64,000 bases of DNA from Caloranaerobacter ferrireducens (GCF_001730685.1 NZ_MDJR01000001.1:496001-560000), one strand, 5' to 3'. Counted from the stretch's first letter, positions 43,092-53,695 are shown. The notes: generated by a model not told the origin, from the letters alone. Numbers and translations are program-made.

Positions 43092-44228
43092 ATGAATGAA
43101 TTAGGATTATACATTCATATACCATTTTGTGTAAGCAAATGTTTTTATTGTGATTTTAATTCATATACAGATAAATCATATATTATTGAAGATTATATAA
43201 AATATTTAAAGAAAGAAATAGATTTGTATTCGGTTGAATTAAAAGATTATAAAGTTAAAACAATATTTATTGGAGGTGGAACCCCTTCTAGTATAGATAG
43301 CAAATATATCTGTGATATTGTAAATCATGTTTATAAAAAGTTTGATCTTTCTATGTTAATTGAATTTACAATAGAAGCAAATCCGAAAACGTTAAATAAA
43401 TATAAATTAAATGATTATAAAAACTTGGGAATAAACAGAATAAGTTTAGGTTTGCAGTCTTTCAATGATAATTTATTAAAGAGTATAGGACGAATTCATA
43501 CTGCTAGAGATTTTTTAGAAAGCTATGATTTAATAAGAAAGTTTGGTTTTGATAATGTTAATATAGATGTAATGTTTAATTTGCCAGGACAGACAATAAA
43601 AGATGTTGTTGATACATTGAAAAAAGTTATTGCACTAAAAACAGAACATATTTCATTTTATAGTTTAAAAATAGAAGAAGGGACATTGTTTTATAAACTA
43701 TATAATGAATCTAGATTAAACTTACCTGATGAAGATATAGAAAGGGATATGTATTATAAGGGAATAGAATTATTAGAAGATAACAATTTTATACATTATG
43801 AAATATCTAATTTCGCCAAACCTGGTTATGAATGTAAGCACAACTTAATATATTGGAATGTAAAACCTTATCTTGGATTAGGATTATCTGCTCATTCTAA
43901 TATAAGCAGTAAAAGATGGAGCAATTTTGGAGATTTTAAGCAGTATTTTAAGTGTTTAAGTGAAGATAGTTTGCCTGTTGAAGAAAGTGAAAAAATAGAT
44001 ATAGAAATGGAAATAGCAGAATTTATGATATTAGGATTAAGATTAATTAAAGGGATAAGAAAACAAGACTTTAAAAATAGATTCGGGTTAAACGTAGAAA
44101 ATGTGTATGGCAGACAGTTAAAAAGTTTAGAAGATAAAGATTTAATAGAAAATAAAGAAGAATATATTAGGTTAACAAAAAGAGGAATCGATTTATCCAA
44201 CTTAGTTTTTGTAGAATTACTCCCTTAG
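43092..44228 (+). CDS. hemW: radical SAM heme chaperone HemW
   Basis: 378 aa. HemW inserts heme into respiratory proteins and is often misnamed coproporphyrinogen III oxidase. The motif C13-VSK-C17-FY-C20 binds the iron-sulfur cluster, with DF following as usual. GGGTPS is the SAM-binding segment. Further conserved elements are IEANPKTL, GINRISLGLQSFN, NVDVMFNLPGQT-like (NIDVMFNLPGQT here) and the C-terminal winged-helix-like region. It lacks the longer N-terminus of true HemN. AAAGGAG precedes the ATG. The lepA-hemW-hrcA order is standard in Clostridia. Confidence 0.92.
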   Translation: MNELGLYIHIPFCVSKCFYCDFNSYTDKSYIIEDYIKYLKKEIDLYSVELKDYKVKTIFIGGGTPSSIDSKYICDIVNHVYKKFDLSMLIEFTIEANPKTLNKYKLNDYKNLGINRISLGLQSFNDNLLKSIGRIHTARDFLESYDLIRKFGFDNVNIDVMFNLPGQTIKDVVDTLKKVIALKTEHISFYSLKIEEGTLFYKLYNESRLNLPDEDIERDMYYKGIELLEDNNFIHYEISNFAKPGYECKHNLIYWNVKPYLGLGLSAHSNISSKRWSNFGDFKQYFKCLSEDSLPVEESEKIDIEMEIAEFMILGLRLIKGIRKQDFKNRFGLNVENVYGRQLKSLEDKDLIENKEEYIRLTKRGIDLSNLVFVELLP

Positions 44229-44241
44229 CTTGCTTATTAAT

Positions 44242-44283
44242 TAGCAACTATCAACTACTGACTAATAACTATCGACTAATTAA
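44242..44283. repeat. degenerate heptamer tandem repeat, copy 2
   Basis: Five successive units at 44245-44279, CAACTAT, CAACTAC, TGACTAA, TAACTAT and CGACTAA, with partial units on each side. The unit TGACTAA is shared with the repeat near 28780. It is intergenic, just upstream of the heat-shock promoter. Confidence 0.62.
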
Positions 44284-44293
44284 CACAAAGGTA

Positions 44294-44322
44294 TTGACAA
44301 ATTTTAAAATCAGTGATAATTT
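44294..44322 (+). promoter_or_regulatory. sigma-A promoter of the hrcA operon
   Basis: TTGACA at 44294-44299, then a -10 region around 44315-44322 (GATAAT with a 15-base spacer, or TAATTT with 17). It lies just before the CIRCE operator, the standard arrangement. Confidence 0.75.
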
Positions 44323-44334
44323 AAAAACATAAGA

Positions 44335-44361
44335 TTAGCACTCGATAGGGTAGAGTGCTAA
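44335..44361. promoter_or_regulatory. CIRCE operator (HrcA binding site)
   Basis: TTAGCACTC (44335-44343), nine bases, GAGTGCTAA (44353-44361): an exact match to the CIRCE consensus. HrcA bound here represses the operon until unfolded proteins titrate GroEL, on which HrcA depends for activity. Confidence 0.98.
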
Positions 44362-44425
44362 TAAAAATGACAAGTTTTACAAATTACAAAATTTAGGCTT
44401 TCTATAACTAATTGAGGTGGTATGT

Positions 44426-45460
44426 ATGATGTTAAATGATAGAAAGCTTAAAATCCTACAGGCAATAATTCACAGCTATATTACAAATGCTGAGCCAGTA
44501 GGGTCAAGAACTATTGCGAAAAAATATAATCTGGGAGTTAGTTCAGCAACTATACGAAATGAAATGTCAGATTTAGAGGAATTGGGCTATTTATTACAGC
44601 CTCATACTTCAGCGGGAAGAATACCATCTGATAAAGCATACAGACTATATGTGGACAATTTGATGCAGATAAAGAAAATTACAGAAGAAGAAAGAAAAAA
44701 AATAAAACTGGGCTTACTTAAAGAAATAAGAGAAATAGAACAAGTTATACAAAATGCAGCTAAGATTTTATCTAAACTTACAAATTATACATCTTTAGCA
44801 ATTGCTCCTCAAATCAAAAGAAGTAAATTAAAGAGAATACAGCTAATACCTATAGATGAACATAAAGTATTAGTTGTTATGGTTACAGATACAGGAATAG
44901 TTAAAAATACAGTATTCAGAATTGAAAATGGCATAAAAGAGGAACAATTAGAAAAAATCACTAATTATCTAAATAGCAGATTAAAAGGATGTTCAATAGA
45001 AGATATAAGTAAGAATATTGAAACAGAGCTTGTAAAAGAGATGTATAGTTTAAAAAATACGATAAAAGATATTTTACCATTAATAAACCAATCAATAGAT
45101 GGTATGTATGAGGTAGATTTGTTTGCAGATGGTGTAACTAACATATTTAATTTTCCAGAGTATAATGATATTGCGAAAGCAAAAAGCTTTATATCATTTA
45201 TAGAAAATAAGGAATCTGTAGTTGATATGCTTTTAAAGAGTGGATTCCATGACATTGAGATTACTATTGGTAGTGAAAACTGTTATGAAGCAGTAAGTAA
45301 CTGTAGTTTGATTACTGCAACATACAGCTTAAATGGCAAAACAATAGGAAAAATAGGTGTAATTGGACCTACAAGAATGGATTATTCAAAAGTGGTTTCT
45401 GTTGTCAAATCAATAGCTTTTGATTTAAATGAGATTTTGAAAAACTATTTTACATTATAA
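44426..45460 (+). CDS. hrcA: heat-inducible transcription repressor HrcA
   Basis: 344 aa. Binds CIRCE and represses its own operon. The N-terminal winged helix (LNDRKLKILQAIIHSYI, then VGSRTIAKKYNLGVSSATIRNEMSDLEELGYL) is followed by the HTSAGRIPSDKAYRLYVD segment that is diagnostic for the family. The GAF-like core and the late NGKTIGKIGVIGPTRMDYSKVV element are present. The start is one of the consecutive ATGs at 44426 and 44429. GAGGTGG at 44414-44420 suits either, and a GTG at 44417 overlaps the site. First gene of hrcA-grpE-dnaK-dnaJ. Confidence 0.96.
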   Translation: MMLNDRKLKILQAIIHSYITNAEPVGSRTIAKKYNLGVSSATIRNEMSDLEELGYLLQPHTSAGRIPSDKAYRLYVDNLMQIKKITEEERKKIKLGLLKEIREIEQVIQNAAKILSKLTNYTSLAIAPQIKRSKLKRIQLIPIDEHKVLVVMVTDTGIVKNTVFRIENGIKEEQLEKITNYLNSRLKGCSIEDISKNIETELVKEMYSLKNTIKDILPLINQSIDGMYEVDLFADGVTNIFNFPEYNDIAKAKSFISFIENKESVVDMLLKSGFHDIEITIGSENCYEAVSNCSLITATYSLNGKTIGKIGVIGPTRMDYSKVVSVVKSIAFDLNEILKNYFTL

Positions 45461-45487
45461 GGGTGTGAGATTTTATCTTGCACCCAA
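45461..45487 (+). promoter_or_regulatory. stem-loop between hrcA and grpE (possible RNA processing/stability element)
   Basis: GGGTGTGAGAT (45462-45472) pairs with ATCTTGCACCC (45476-45486) with two G-U pairs and a TTT loop. No T run follows, so it is not a terminator. In Bacillus subtilis the dnaK operon mRNA is reported to be cut between hrcA and grpE, and this hairpin is at the matching place. Confidence 0.6.
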
Positions 45488-45536
45488 TGTATTGAATAGA
45501 ATATATATTTATGAATATTGAAAAGAGGTGAAATAT

Positions 45537-46118
45537 ATGGAAAAAGATCAGCATGAACAAGAAGTTACAAAAGAACAGGTACATAATGAAGAAAAAGATA
45601 CGGAAAATGAAGAAAAAGATGCTAATGATGTTAGAGAAGAATCAAAAGAAGATAATATAGATGAAATAAAAGCAAAGCTAGAAGGTAAAATGAAAGAATT
45701 AGAAGAATTAAATAATAGATTTTTAAGATTGCAAGCAGACTTTTTAAATTATAAAAAAAGAGTAGAAAAAGAGAAAGAATCAATATATGCTTATGCATCT
45801 GAAGAGTTAATATGTCAAGTATTACCTGTGATAGACAATTTGGAAAGAGCATTAGATTCAGTTAATGATAGACAGAAAGAAGATAGTTTTTATAAAGGTG
45901 TAGAAATGGTTTACAAACAATTACTAGATATACTTAAAAAGAGTGGTTTAGAAGAGATAAAGGCGATAGGCGAGAAATTTGACCCTAATCTACATCATGG
46001 AGTTGCACAAGAAGAATCAAGTGAACATGAAGAAGATACAATAATAGAGGTATACCAAAAAGGATATAAATTAAAAGATAAAGTCATTAGACCAAGTATG
46101 GTAAAAATATCAAAATAA
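45537..46118 (+). CDS. grpE: nucleotide exchange factor GrpE
   Basis: 193 aa. Releases ADP from DnaK. The first 45 residues are acidic and disordered (Glu/Asp/Lys-rich). The long paired coiled coil follows (EIKAKLEGKMKELEELNNRF), then the RLQADFLNYKKRVEKEK and PVIDNLERAL motifs and the C-terminal beta domain with FDPNLHHGVAQEES and YQKGYKLKDKVIRPSMVKIS. ATG at 45537 follows AGAGGTGAAAT. An in-frame GTG at 45528 is part of that site. Second gene of the CIRCE operon. Confidence 0.96.
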   Translation: MEKDQHEQEVTKEQVHNEEKDTENEEKDANDVREESKEDNIDEIKAKLEGKMKELEELNNRFLRLQADFLNYKKRVEKEKESIYAYASEELICQVLPVIDNLERALDSVNDRQKEDSFYKGVEMVYKQLLDILKKSGLEEIKAIGEKFDPNLHHGVAQEESSEHEEDTIIEVYQKGYKLKDKVIRPSMVKISK

Positions 46119-47984
<1,866 letters not shown>

Positions 47985-47989
47985 ATAAA

Positions 47990-48025
47990 CCAAAGCTAAA
48001 TCCTCTGGATTTAGCTTTGGTTTTT
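47990..48025 (+). terminator. terminator between dnaK and dnaJ
   Basis: CCAAAGCTAAATCC (47990-48003) pairs perfectly over 14 bp with GGATTTAGCTTTGG (48007-48020) around TCT, followed by five T's. dnaJ has no obvious promoter of its own within the short gap, so this should attenuate dnaJ expression relative to dnaK. Confidence 0.92.
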
Positions 48026-48047
48026 GATGTTGAAAGGTGGTGAAAGA

Positions 48048-49190
48048 ATGAGCAAGAGAGATTACTACGAAATATTAGGTGTTAGCAAAAATGCATCGGA
48101 GCAAGAAATCAAGAAAGCATATAGAAAATTAGCCAAAAAATATCATCCAGACCTAAATCCAGGGGATAAAGAAGCTGAACAAAAATTTAAAGAAATAAAT
48201 GAAGCTTATGAAGTATTAAGCGACTCAGAAAAAAGAGCGAGATACGATAGATTTGGTCATGCAGGTGTAAATGGTAATGCAGCAGGAGGATTTGGTCAAG
48301 GTTTTGGTGGTTTTGAAGGCTTTGGTGGATTTGGTGATATATTTGATGATATTTTTGAAGCTTTTGGTGGAGGTTTTTCACGAAGAAGAAAAGCAGGACC
48401 TAAAAGAGGTGCTGATTTAAAATATACACTAGATTTAGAATTCGAAGAAGCAGCTTTTGGTGTTGAAAAGGAAATAAAGATAAGACGAACAGAGAACTGT
48501 TCGGTATGTCATGGGACAGGTGCTAAACCAGGTACTAATAAAATAACTTGTCCGAAGTGTAATGGTACAGGAGAAATAAGATACGCTCACAATACACCTT
48601 TTGGTCAGTTTGTGAATGTAAGAACTTGTGATAGATGTCATGGAACAGGAGAAATTGTAGAAGTACCATGTTCAAATTGTGGAGGAACTGGTAAAGAACG
48701 CCGTTTGAAAAAAATAAATATAAAAATACCGGCAGGGGTAGATACAGGTTCAGTGATACCTCTCAGAGGAGAAGGAGAGCCAGGTGAAAAAGGTGGTCCT
48801 CCAGGGGATTTATATGTTTATATAAATGTGTTACCTCATGAAATTTTTGAACGTGAAGGAAATGATGTTATTTGTGAAATACCAATTACTTTTGTACAGG
48901 CAGCATTAGGAGCTACTATTGAAGTTCCAACACTTGATGGAAAAGTAAGATATAATATACCAGAAGGAACACAAACAGGTACAATTTTTAGATTGAAAAA
49001 TAAAGGTATTCCATATATCAGAGGTAACGGTAGAGGAGACCAGTATGTTAAGGTGAAAGTACAAGTACCAAAGAAATTAAACGAGAAGCAAAAACAGATT
49101 TTAAGAGAGTTTGCAAAGGCTACTGGTGATACTGTTCATGAACATAAAAAAGGATTTTTCGATAAAGTAAAAGATGCTTTCGGAGGTTAA
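48048..49190 (+). CDS. dnaJ: chaperone protein DnaJ (type I Hsp40)
   Basis: 380 aa. Delivers substrates to DnaK and stimulates its ATPase. The J domain includes [20 protein letters not shown] and the YHPDLNPGD segment with HPD. A Gly/Phe-rich linker follows ([13 protein letters not shown]), then four CxxCxGxG zinc motifs ([32 protein letters not shown]) and the two substrate-binding beta domains. ATG at 48048 follows AAAGGTGGTG. An ATG at 48024 lies at the terminator and is rejected. It is the last gene of the CIRCE operon and is followed by a hairpin. Confidence 0.97.
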   Translation: MSKRDYYEILGVSKNASEQEIKKAYRKLAKKYHPDLNPGDKEAEQKFKEINEAYEVLSDSEKRARYDRFGHAGVNGNAAGGFGQGFGGFEGFGGFGDIFDDIFEAFGGGFSRRRKAGPKRGADLKYTLDLEFEEAAFGVEKEIKIRRTENCSVCHGTGAKPGTNKITCPKCNGTGEIRYAHNTPFGQFVNVRTCDRCHGTGEIVEVPCSNCGGTGKERRLKKINIKIPAGVDTGSVIPLRGEGEPGEKGGPPGDLYVYINVLPHEIFEREGNDVICEIPITFVQAALGATIEVPTLDGKVRYNIPEGTQTGTIFRLKNKGIPYIRGNGRGDQYVKVKVQVPKKLNEKQKQILREFAKATGDTVHEHKKGFFDKVKDAFGG

Positions 49191-49237
49191 AATCACTCCA
49201 TATTCAGTGGAGTGATTTACTTTTGTATTTTTGCTGG
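49190..49237 (+). terminator. terminator after dnaJ
   Basis: AAATCACTCCA (49190-49200) pairs perfectly with TGGAGTGATTT (49208-49218), followed by ACTTTTGTATTTTTG. Overlaps the last base of the dnaJ stop codon. Confidence 0.85.
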
Positions 49238-49309
49238 TTTTTTTTAGTTTAATAGGGTATAATAAAGTGGAAATAAAGAAGATTAAATAATAAAGGATGT
49301 GGGGCTAAA

Positions 49310-50266
49310 ATGAAGTGGATTGAGGTCCAGATTAAAACCACTACGGAAGCAGTTGAGGTTGTATCGAATATTTTATATGAAGCTGGAGTAGGTGGGTTAG
49401 TCATTGAAGATCCCAATGATTTAGTATTCCAAAACAAAAATGAAGGAGATTGGGATTATATAGACCCTACTTTAGTGGAACAGAACTTTGAAGGAGTAAT
49501 TGTTAAAGGATATTTACCAGAAAGTGAAGATTTAATAGACAAAATAGAGCTAATAAAACAGAATGTTGAAAAAATACCGCAATACAATTTGGACAAGGGG
49601 TTAGGAGAAGTTACAACATCAGAAGTTTATGAAAAAGACTGGGCCAATTCATGGAAAAAGTATTATAAACCAAAGAAAATAGGAGAGAAAATAGTTGTTA
49701 AACCTTCATGGGAAAACTACGAGAAGAAGCCAGAAGATATCGTAATAGAGCTTGACCCTGGTATGGCTTTTGGTACAGGAACTCATGAAACAACTATAAT
49801 GTGCATAAAACAATTAGAAAAATATGTTCATCAGCATGATATAGTCTTTGATATAGGTTGTGGTACTGGTATATTGTCAATTGCAGCTGCTAAGCTTGGA
49901 GCAATAAGTACTATAGGAATAGATTTAGATGAAGTATCTGTTAAAGTAGCTAAAGAAAATGTTAGGAAAAATGGAGTTGCTAACACTGTTCAGATTAGAA
50001 AAGGCAATCTCTTGGATGTAGTTGACGGAAGGGCTAATGTTATTGTTGCTAATATAATTGCTGAAGTTATTGTAAAGCTTGCAGAAGTTGTTCCTAAATT
50101 CTTGTTAGAGGATGGAGTTTTTATAGCTTCTGGAATAATATTAGATAAAATAAATGATGTTAAAGCTGCTTTAGATAAGAATGGTTTAGAAGTAATTGAT
50201 GAAATGAAAATGGGAGAATGGGCATGTCTAGTATCTAGATTTAAAGAGGGATCAGAGGATGCATAA
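49310..50266 (+). CDS. prmA: ribosomal protein L11 methyltransferase
   Basis: 318 aa. Trimethylates lysines and the N-terminus of ribosomal protein L11. The N-terminal substrate-recognition domain starts MKWIEVQIKTTTEAVEVV. The linker EKDWANSWKKYYKP is typical. The class I methyltransferase domain has AFGTGTHETTIM and DIGCGTGILSIAAAKLGA (SAM-binding loop), then NVIVANIIAEVI. GGATGTGGGGC precedes the ATG. It commonly follows dnaJ in Firmicutes, though here a terminator intervenes. The 3' end overlaps rsmE by 8 bases. Confidence 0.95.
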   Translation: MKWIEVQIKTTTEAVEVVSNILYEAGVGGLVIEDPNDLVFQNKNEGDWDYIDPTLVEQNFEGVIVKGYLPESEDLIDKIELIKQNVEKIPQYNLDKGLGEVTTSEVYEKDWANSWKKYYKPKKIGEKIVVKPSWENYEKKPEDIVIELDPGMAFGTGTHETTIMCIKQLEKYVHQHDIVFDIGCGTGILSIAAAKLGAISTIGIDLDEVSVKVAKENVRKNGVANTVQIRKGNLLDVVDGRANVIVANIIAEVIVKLAEVVPKFLLEDGVFIASGIILDKINDVKAALDKNGLEVIDEMKMGEWACLVSRFKEGSEDA

Positions 50267-51005
50267 ATTCTTTGTAGATAAAAAAGACATTGTAGAAAAT
50301 AAAATAATTATTAAAGGTGAAGATGTCAAACATATAAAAAATGTATTAAGGCTAGATATTGGTGAAATTATAAATGTATCAAACTGTGAAGGTGAAGAAT
50401 ATCTAGCAGAGATAACGGAAATAGAAAAAGATTATGTAGTAGCAGTTATCAAAGAAGAGTTTGAATCGAAAAGTGAACCTCCAATACAGATTATACTTTA
50501 TCAAGGATTACCAAAATCTTCGAAGATGGATTTGATTATTCAAAAGGCAACTGAATTAGGGGTTGTTGAAATAGTACCATTAATAACAAAAAGAACAGTA
50601 GTTAAGGTTGAAGGTGAAAAAAAGGAATTAAAAAAACTAGAAAGATGGAAGCGCATTGCAAAAGAGGCGTCTAAACAGTGTAAAAGAGGGATTATACCTG
50701 TTGTTAATAAGATAATGACCTTTAATGAGATGATTAATAGATTGAAAGATGAAGAATTTATTTTAGTTCCTTATGAAAATGAATTGAAAATTGGACTAAA
50801 AGATATATTAAGAACTTATAAAAAAGGTAAAATTAATATAATAATAGGGCCAGAAGGTGGTTTTGAAGAAGAAGAAATAGAAAAACTAAAAGGAATTAAT
50901 TCTCATATAATTTCTTTGGGACCTAGAATTTTAAGAACAGAAACTGCAGGATTTACTACTATATCCGTAGTTATGTATGAGCTTGGAGATTTAGGAGTGA
51001 TTTAG
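50259..51005 (+). CDS. rsmE: 16S rRNA (uracil1498-N3)-methyltransferase RsmE
   Basis: 248 aa. SPOUT-family methyltransferase that modifies U1498 of 16S rRNA. An N-terminal PUA-like domain (residues 1-70, HKFFVDKKDIVENKIIIKGEDVKHI) is followed by the knot domain: LPKSSKMDLIIQKATELGV, ERWKRIAKEASKQCKRG, then the SAM-binding IIIGPEGGFEEEEI and LGPRILRTETA loops. The start lies within the prmA 3' end (8-base overlap), preceded by AGAGGGATCAGAGG, so translation is coupled. The stop directly abuts mtaB. Confidence 0.95.
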   Translation: MHKFFVDKKDIVENKIIIKGEDVKHIKNVLRLDIGEIINVSNCEGEEYLAEITEIEKDYVVAVIKEEFESKSEPPIQIILYQGLPKSSKMDLIIQKATELGVVEIVPLITKRTVVKVEGEKKELKKLERWKRIAKEASKQCKRGIIPVVNKIMTFNEMINRLKDEEFILVPYENELKIGLKDILRTYKKGKINIIIGPEGGFEEEEIEKLKGINSHIISLGPRILRTETAGFTTISVVMYELGDLGVI

Positions 51006-52313
51006 ATGAAAACCGTTGCCTTTTATACTTTGGGCTGTAAAGTTAATCAGTATGAAACAGAAGCAATGGCTGAGCTTTTTCAAAAAAATGGCTATACTGT
51101 TGTGAATGCCGAAGATAAAGCAGATGTTTATGTTATAAATACTTGCACAGTTACAAATCTTGGTGATAGGAAGTCAAGACAATTTATAAGAAGGGCAAAG
51201 AGAATAAATAGAGAAGCTGTTGTAGCTGTTGTTGGATGTTATGTGCAAGTTTCACCTGATGAAGTATTTAAAATTGAAGATGTAGATTTAGTTATTGGTA
51301 CAAGTGACAAGAATAAAATAGTAAAGCTATGTGAAGAGGTTAAAGAAAAGAATAAACGCATGAAAATTGTTGAAGATATAATGAAAGTAAGAGAATTTGA
51401 AGAAATGTCTATAGATGAAGTGAAAGGTAAAACTAGAGCTTTTATAAAAATACAGGAAGGATGTAATCAATATTGCTCATATTGCATAATACCTTATGCA
51501 AGAGGTCCTGTAAGAAGCAGAAATTTAGGAAATATTATAAAAGAAGTAGAAAAGCTTAGTCGAAGAGGCTTTAAAGAGATTGTTTTAACAGGAATACATG
51601 TAGCATCATATGGAAAAGATTTAGGTGATATGAGATTAATAGATGTTATTGAAGCTATACACGATATTAATGGTATAGAAAGAATAAGATTAAGTTCATT
51701 AGAGCCTACAATAATAACAGAAGATTTTATGAACAGACTAAGTAAACTTCCGAAAGTATGCGACCATTTTCACTTATCACTGCAAAGTGGAAGTAATACA
51801 GTATTAAAAAGAATGAACAGAAAATATACAACTGAAGAGTATTTAAGTATTGTTAAGCTTATAAGAAAATATATGCCTGATGTAGGCTTGACGACCGATA
51901 TAATAGTGGGATTTCCAGGCGAAACGGATGAGGAGTTTGAAGAAACATATAATTTTGTCAAAGAAGTAGGTTTTTCAAGAATTCATGTTTTTAAATACTC
52001 TCCAAGAGAAGGTACACCTGCGGCAAAATTTAAAAATCAAGTAGATGGTACAGTCAAAACAGAACGAAGCAGAAAATTAATAGAACTAGGTGAAAAACTT
52101 AATAAGACTTTTAATGAAAGATTTGTAGGTAAAATAATGGATGTTTTATTTGAAGAAGAAGTTAAAGGACAACCTGGACTAATGGAAGGATATACGACAA
52201 ATTATATTCGAGTTGAGGCTAAAGGAGATATTTCAATTGAAGGGAAAATACTGCCTGTTAAAATGAATAGAATATCAGGTGAAAATTTAATAGGTGAAAT
52301 TGTAAACAAATAG
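51006..52313 (+). CDS. mtaB: tRNA (N6-threonylcarbamoyl-A37) methylthiotransferase MtaB
   Basis: 435 aa. Adds a methylthio group to t6A37 of tRNAs reading ANN codons. The N-terminal UPF0004 domain carries the auxiliary-cluster cysteines (TLGCKVNQYETE, NTCTVT, VGCYVQ). The radical SAM domain has CNQYCSYC, then IPYARGPVRSR and LTGIHVASYG. The C-terminal TRAM-like segment ends the protein. KVNQYETE and the overall form distinguish MtaB from MiaB. The ATG begins immediately after the rsmE stop, with GGAGTGATTT as site. Third gene of prmA-rsmE-mtaB. Confidence 0.95.
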   Translation: MKTVAFYTLGCKVNQYETEAMAELFQKNGYTVVNAEDKADVYVINTCTVTNLGDRKSRQFIRRAKRINREAVVAVVGCYVQVSPDEVFKIEDVDLVIGTSDKNKIVKLCEEVKEKNKRMKIVEDIMKVREFEEMSIDEVKGKTRAFIKIQEGCNQYCSYCIIPYARGPVRSRNLGNIIKEVEKLSRRGFKEIVLTGIHVASYGKDLGDMRLIDVIEAIHDINGIERIRLSSLEPTIITEDFMNRLSKLPKVCDHFHLSLQSGSNTVLKRMNRKYTTEEYLSIVKLIRKYMPDVGLTTDIIVGFPGETDEEFEETYNFVKEVGFSRIHVFKYSPREGTPAAKFKNQVDGTVKTERSRKLIELGEKLNKTFNERFVGKIMDVLFEEEVKGQPGLMEGYTTNYIRVEAKGDISIEGKILPVKMNRISGENLIGEIVNK

Positions 52314-52369
52314 AGGATTTTTAACAATATTGTTGAATATATAATTAAGGCAGTAAGGAGGTGAACAGA

Positions 52370-52714
52370 GTGTCTGATTGTATCTTTTGTAAGATAGTTA
52401 ATGGAGAAATTCCTAGCAAGAAAGTATATGAAGATGATAAAGTGTTAGCATTTGAAGATATTGATCCTCAAGCACCTGTTCATATACTAGTAATACCAAA
52501 AGAGCATATACCTTCAATTAAAGATATAAACGAAGATAATATAGAGGTTATAAGTCATATACATTTGGTTATAAAAAGATTAGCAAAAGAAAAAGGAATA
52601 GATCAAGATGGGTTTAGGATAGTGAATAACTGTGGTGAAAAGGGAGGACAGACTGTAGGTCATTTGCATTACCATTTATTAGGTGGAAGACACTTAATGT
52701 GGCCTCCAGGTTAA
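52370..52714 (+). CDS. HIT family protein (HINT-type)
   Basis: 114 aa. Histidine-triad nucleotide hydrolase of the HINT/PKCI branch, which cleaves adenosine phosphoramidates. Zinc-type CxxC in SDCIFCKIVNGEIPS, the FEDIDPQAPVHILVIPK segment, and the triad HLHYHLLGGRH with a following WPPG. The start is GTG at 52370, with AAGGAGGTGA at 52355-52364. A GTG at 52361 lies within that site and is rejected. It follows mtaB with a 56-base gap and precedes the rpsU promoter. Confidence 0.93.
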   Translation: MSDCIFCKIVNGEIPSKKVYEDDKVLAFEDIDPQAPVHILVIPKEHIPSIKDINEDNIEVISHIHLVIKRLAKEKGIDQDGFRIVNNCGEKGGQTVGHLHYHLLGGRHLMWPPG

Positions 52715-52722
52715 AATATTTG

Positions 52723-52751
52723 TTGCATAAAACTGCTATTTAATGTATAAT
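52723..52751 (+). promoter_or_regulatory. sigma-A promoter of rpsU-yqeY
   Basis: TTGCAT (52723-52728), 17-base spacer, TATAAT (52746-52751). A leader of about 70 bases follows, with a purine-rich ribosome site (AGAGGGGAGGGAAG) before rpsU. Confidence 0.8.
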
Positions 52752-52826
52752 AATCTAGTGCCGAATTCTACTTACTGCGTTGTTACTTAGGAACTGTAGC
52801 AGTGGGAGAGGGGAGGGAAGAAGCAG

Positions 52827-53009
52827 ATGACACAGGTAAGAGTTAAAGAGAACGAATCACTAGATAGTGCTCTTAGAAGATTTAAAAGACAATGTGCTAT
52901 CGCTGGCGTTCTTTCTGAAGTGAGAAAGAGAGAACATTATGAAAAGCCTAGCGTAAGACGTAAAAAGAAAGCTGAAGCAGCTAGAAGAAAAAATAAGAAA
53001 AGAAGATAA
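52827..53009 (+). CDS. rpsU: 30S ribosomal protein S21
   Basis: 60 aa. Small basic ribosomal protein that binds near the anti-Shine-Dalgarno region of 16S rRNA. Starts [22 protein letters not shown] and continues with [20 protein letters not shown] and a very basic tail. This is the clostridial length. It lies 11 bases before yqeY, the common Firmicutes pairing, under the promoter at 52723-52751. Confidence 0.97.
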   Translation: MTQVRVKENESLDSALRRFKRQCAIAGVLSEVRKREHYEKPSVRRKKKAEAARRKNKKRR

Positions 53010-53020
53010 GAGGTGATTCA

Positions 53021-53464
53021 ATGTCCTTTAAGGAGAGGTTAATGGCAGATTTAAAAGCCTCTATGAAAAACAAGGATAAGATCCGCAAGGATGTTATTAC
53101 AATGGTAAGAGCTGCTATTAAACAAAAAGAAGTAGATGAAAGAATTGAATTAAGTGATGAGGATATTATAGAACTTATCGCTAAACAGGTTAAGCAAAAG
53201 AAAGATGCTTTAAAGGACTTTGAAAAAGGTGGAAGACAAGACCTTGTAGAACTTACCCAAAAAGAAATTGACATATTAATGGAATATCTGCCTGAGCAAC
53301 TTTCAGAAGATGAAATTGATGAAATAGTTAAAGCTGCTATAGAAGAAATCGGCGCTAGTACTATGAAAGACATGGGAAAAGTAATGTCTTATGTAATGCC
53401 AAAAGTAAAAGGTAGAGCTGATGGAAGCTTAGTTAATAAGATTGTTAGACAATATTTAAAATAG
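53021..53464 (+). CDS. yqeY: GatB/YqeY domain-containing protein
   Basis: 147 aa. All-helical protein related to the tail domain of GatB, thought to interact with tRNA, though its cellular role is unsettled. Conserved segments are SFKERLMADLKASMKNKDKIRKDV, RAAIKQKEVDER, EIDILMEYLPEQLSEDEI and MKDMGKVMSYVMPKVKGRADG. AGAGGTGATTC precedes the ATG. It shares the rpsU transcript and ends at a strong palindromic terminator. Confidence 0.94.
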   Translation: MSFKERLMADLKASMKNKDKIRKDVITMVRAAIKQKEVDERIELSDEDIIELIAKQVKQKKDALKDFEKGGRQDLVELTQKEIDILMEYLPEQLSEDEIDEIVKAAIEEIGASTMKDMGKVMSYVMPKVKGRADGSLVNKIVRQYLK

Positions 53465-53467
53465 ATT

Positions 53468-53500
53468 AAAAACCTGGATACTTAAGTATCCAGGTTTTTT
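53468..53500 (+). terminator. strong palindromic terminator
   Basis: AAAAACCTGGATACTT (53468-53483) pairs with its exact complement AAGTATCCAGGTTTTT (53484-53499) in the RNA, with a run of six T's. It isolates the housekeeping block from the solute-binding-protein array downstream. Confidence 0.93.
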
Positions 53501-53521
53501 GTATGAAAAAATTAAGAATAG

Positions 53522-53537
53522 TTAACATGAATGTTAA
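53522..53537. promoter_or_regulatory. inverted repeat upstream of the binding-protein array
   Basis: TTAACAT-GA-ATGTTAA, a perfect 7-bp inverted repeat with a 2-base gap, about 160 bases before the first array gene. It could be an operator. The rest of the 53501-53695 gap is AT-rich with several TATAAT-like boxes but no convincing -35. Confidence 0.35.
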
Positions 53538-53695
53538 GGAATATTAAAATAGGAAAAACGAAATAAAAAAGGATTTATTTAACATAAATAGAATAAAGTT
53601 ATTAATAAATAAAAGCTATAATTATCTATTTTGTTTTTTAAATTTAATTTTTATAATAACTTAACAGAACTAATTTATATGCTAGGGGGATTAAG

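Noticed and set aside
43092-44228. Coproporphyrinogen III oxidase HemN
   Set aside because: Length, N-terminus and the lepA-hrcA neighbourhood fit HemW, and the extended HemN N-terminus is absent.
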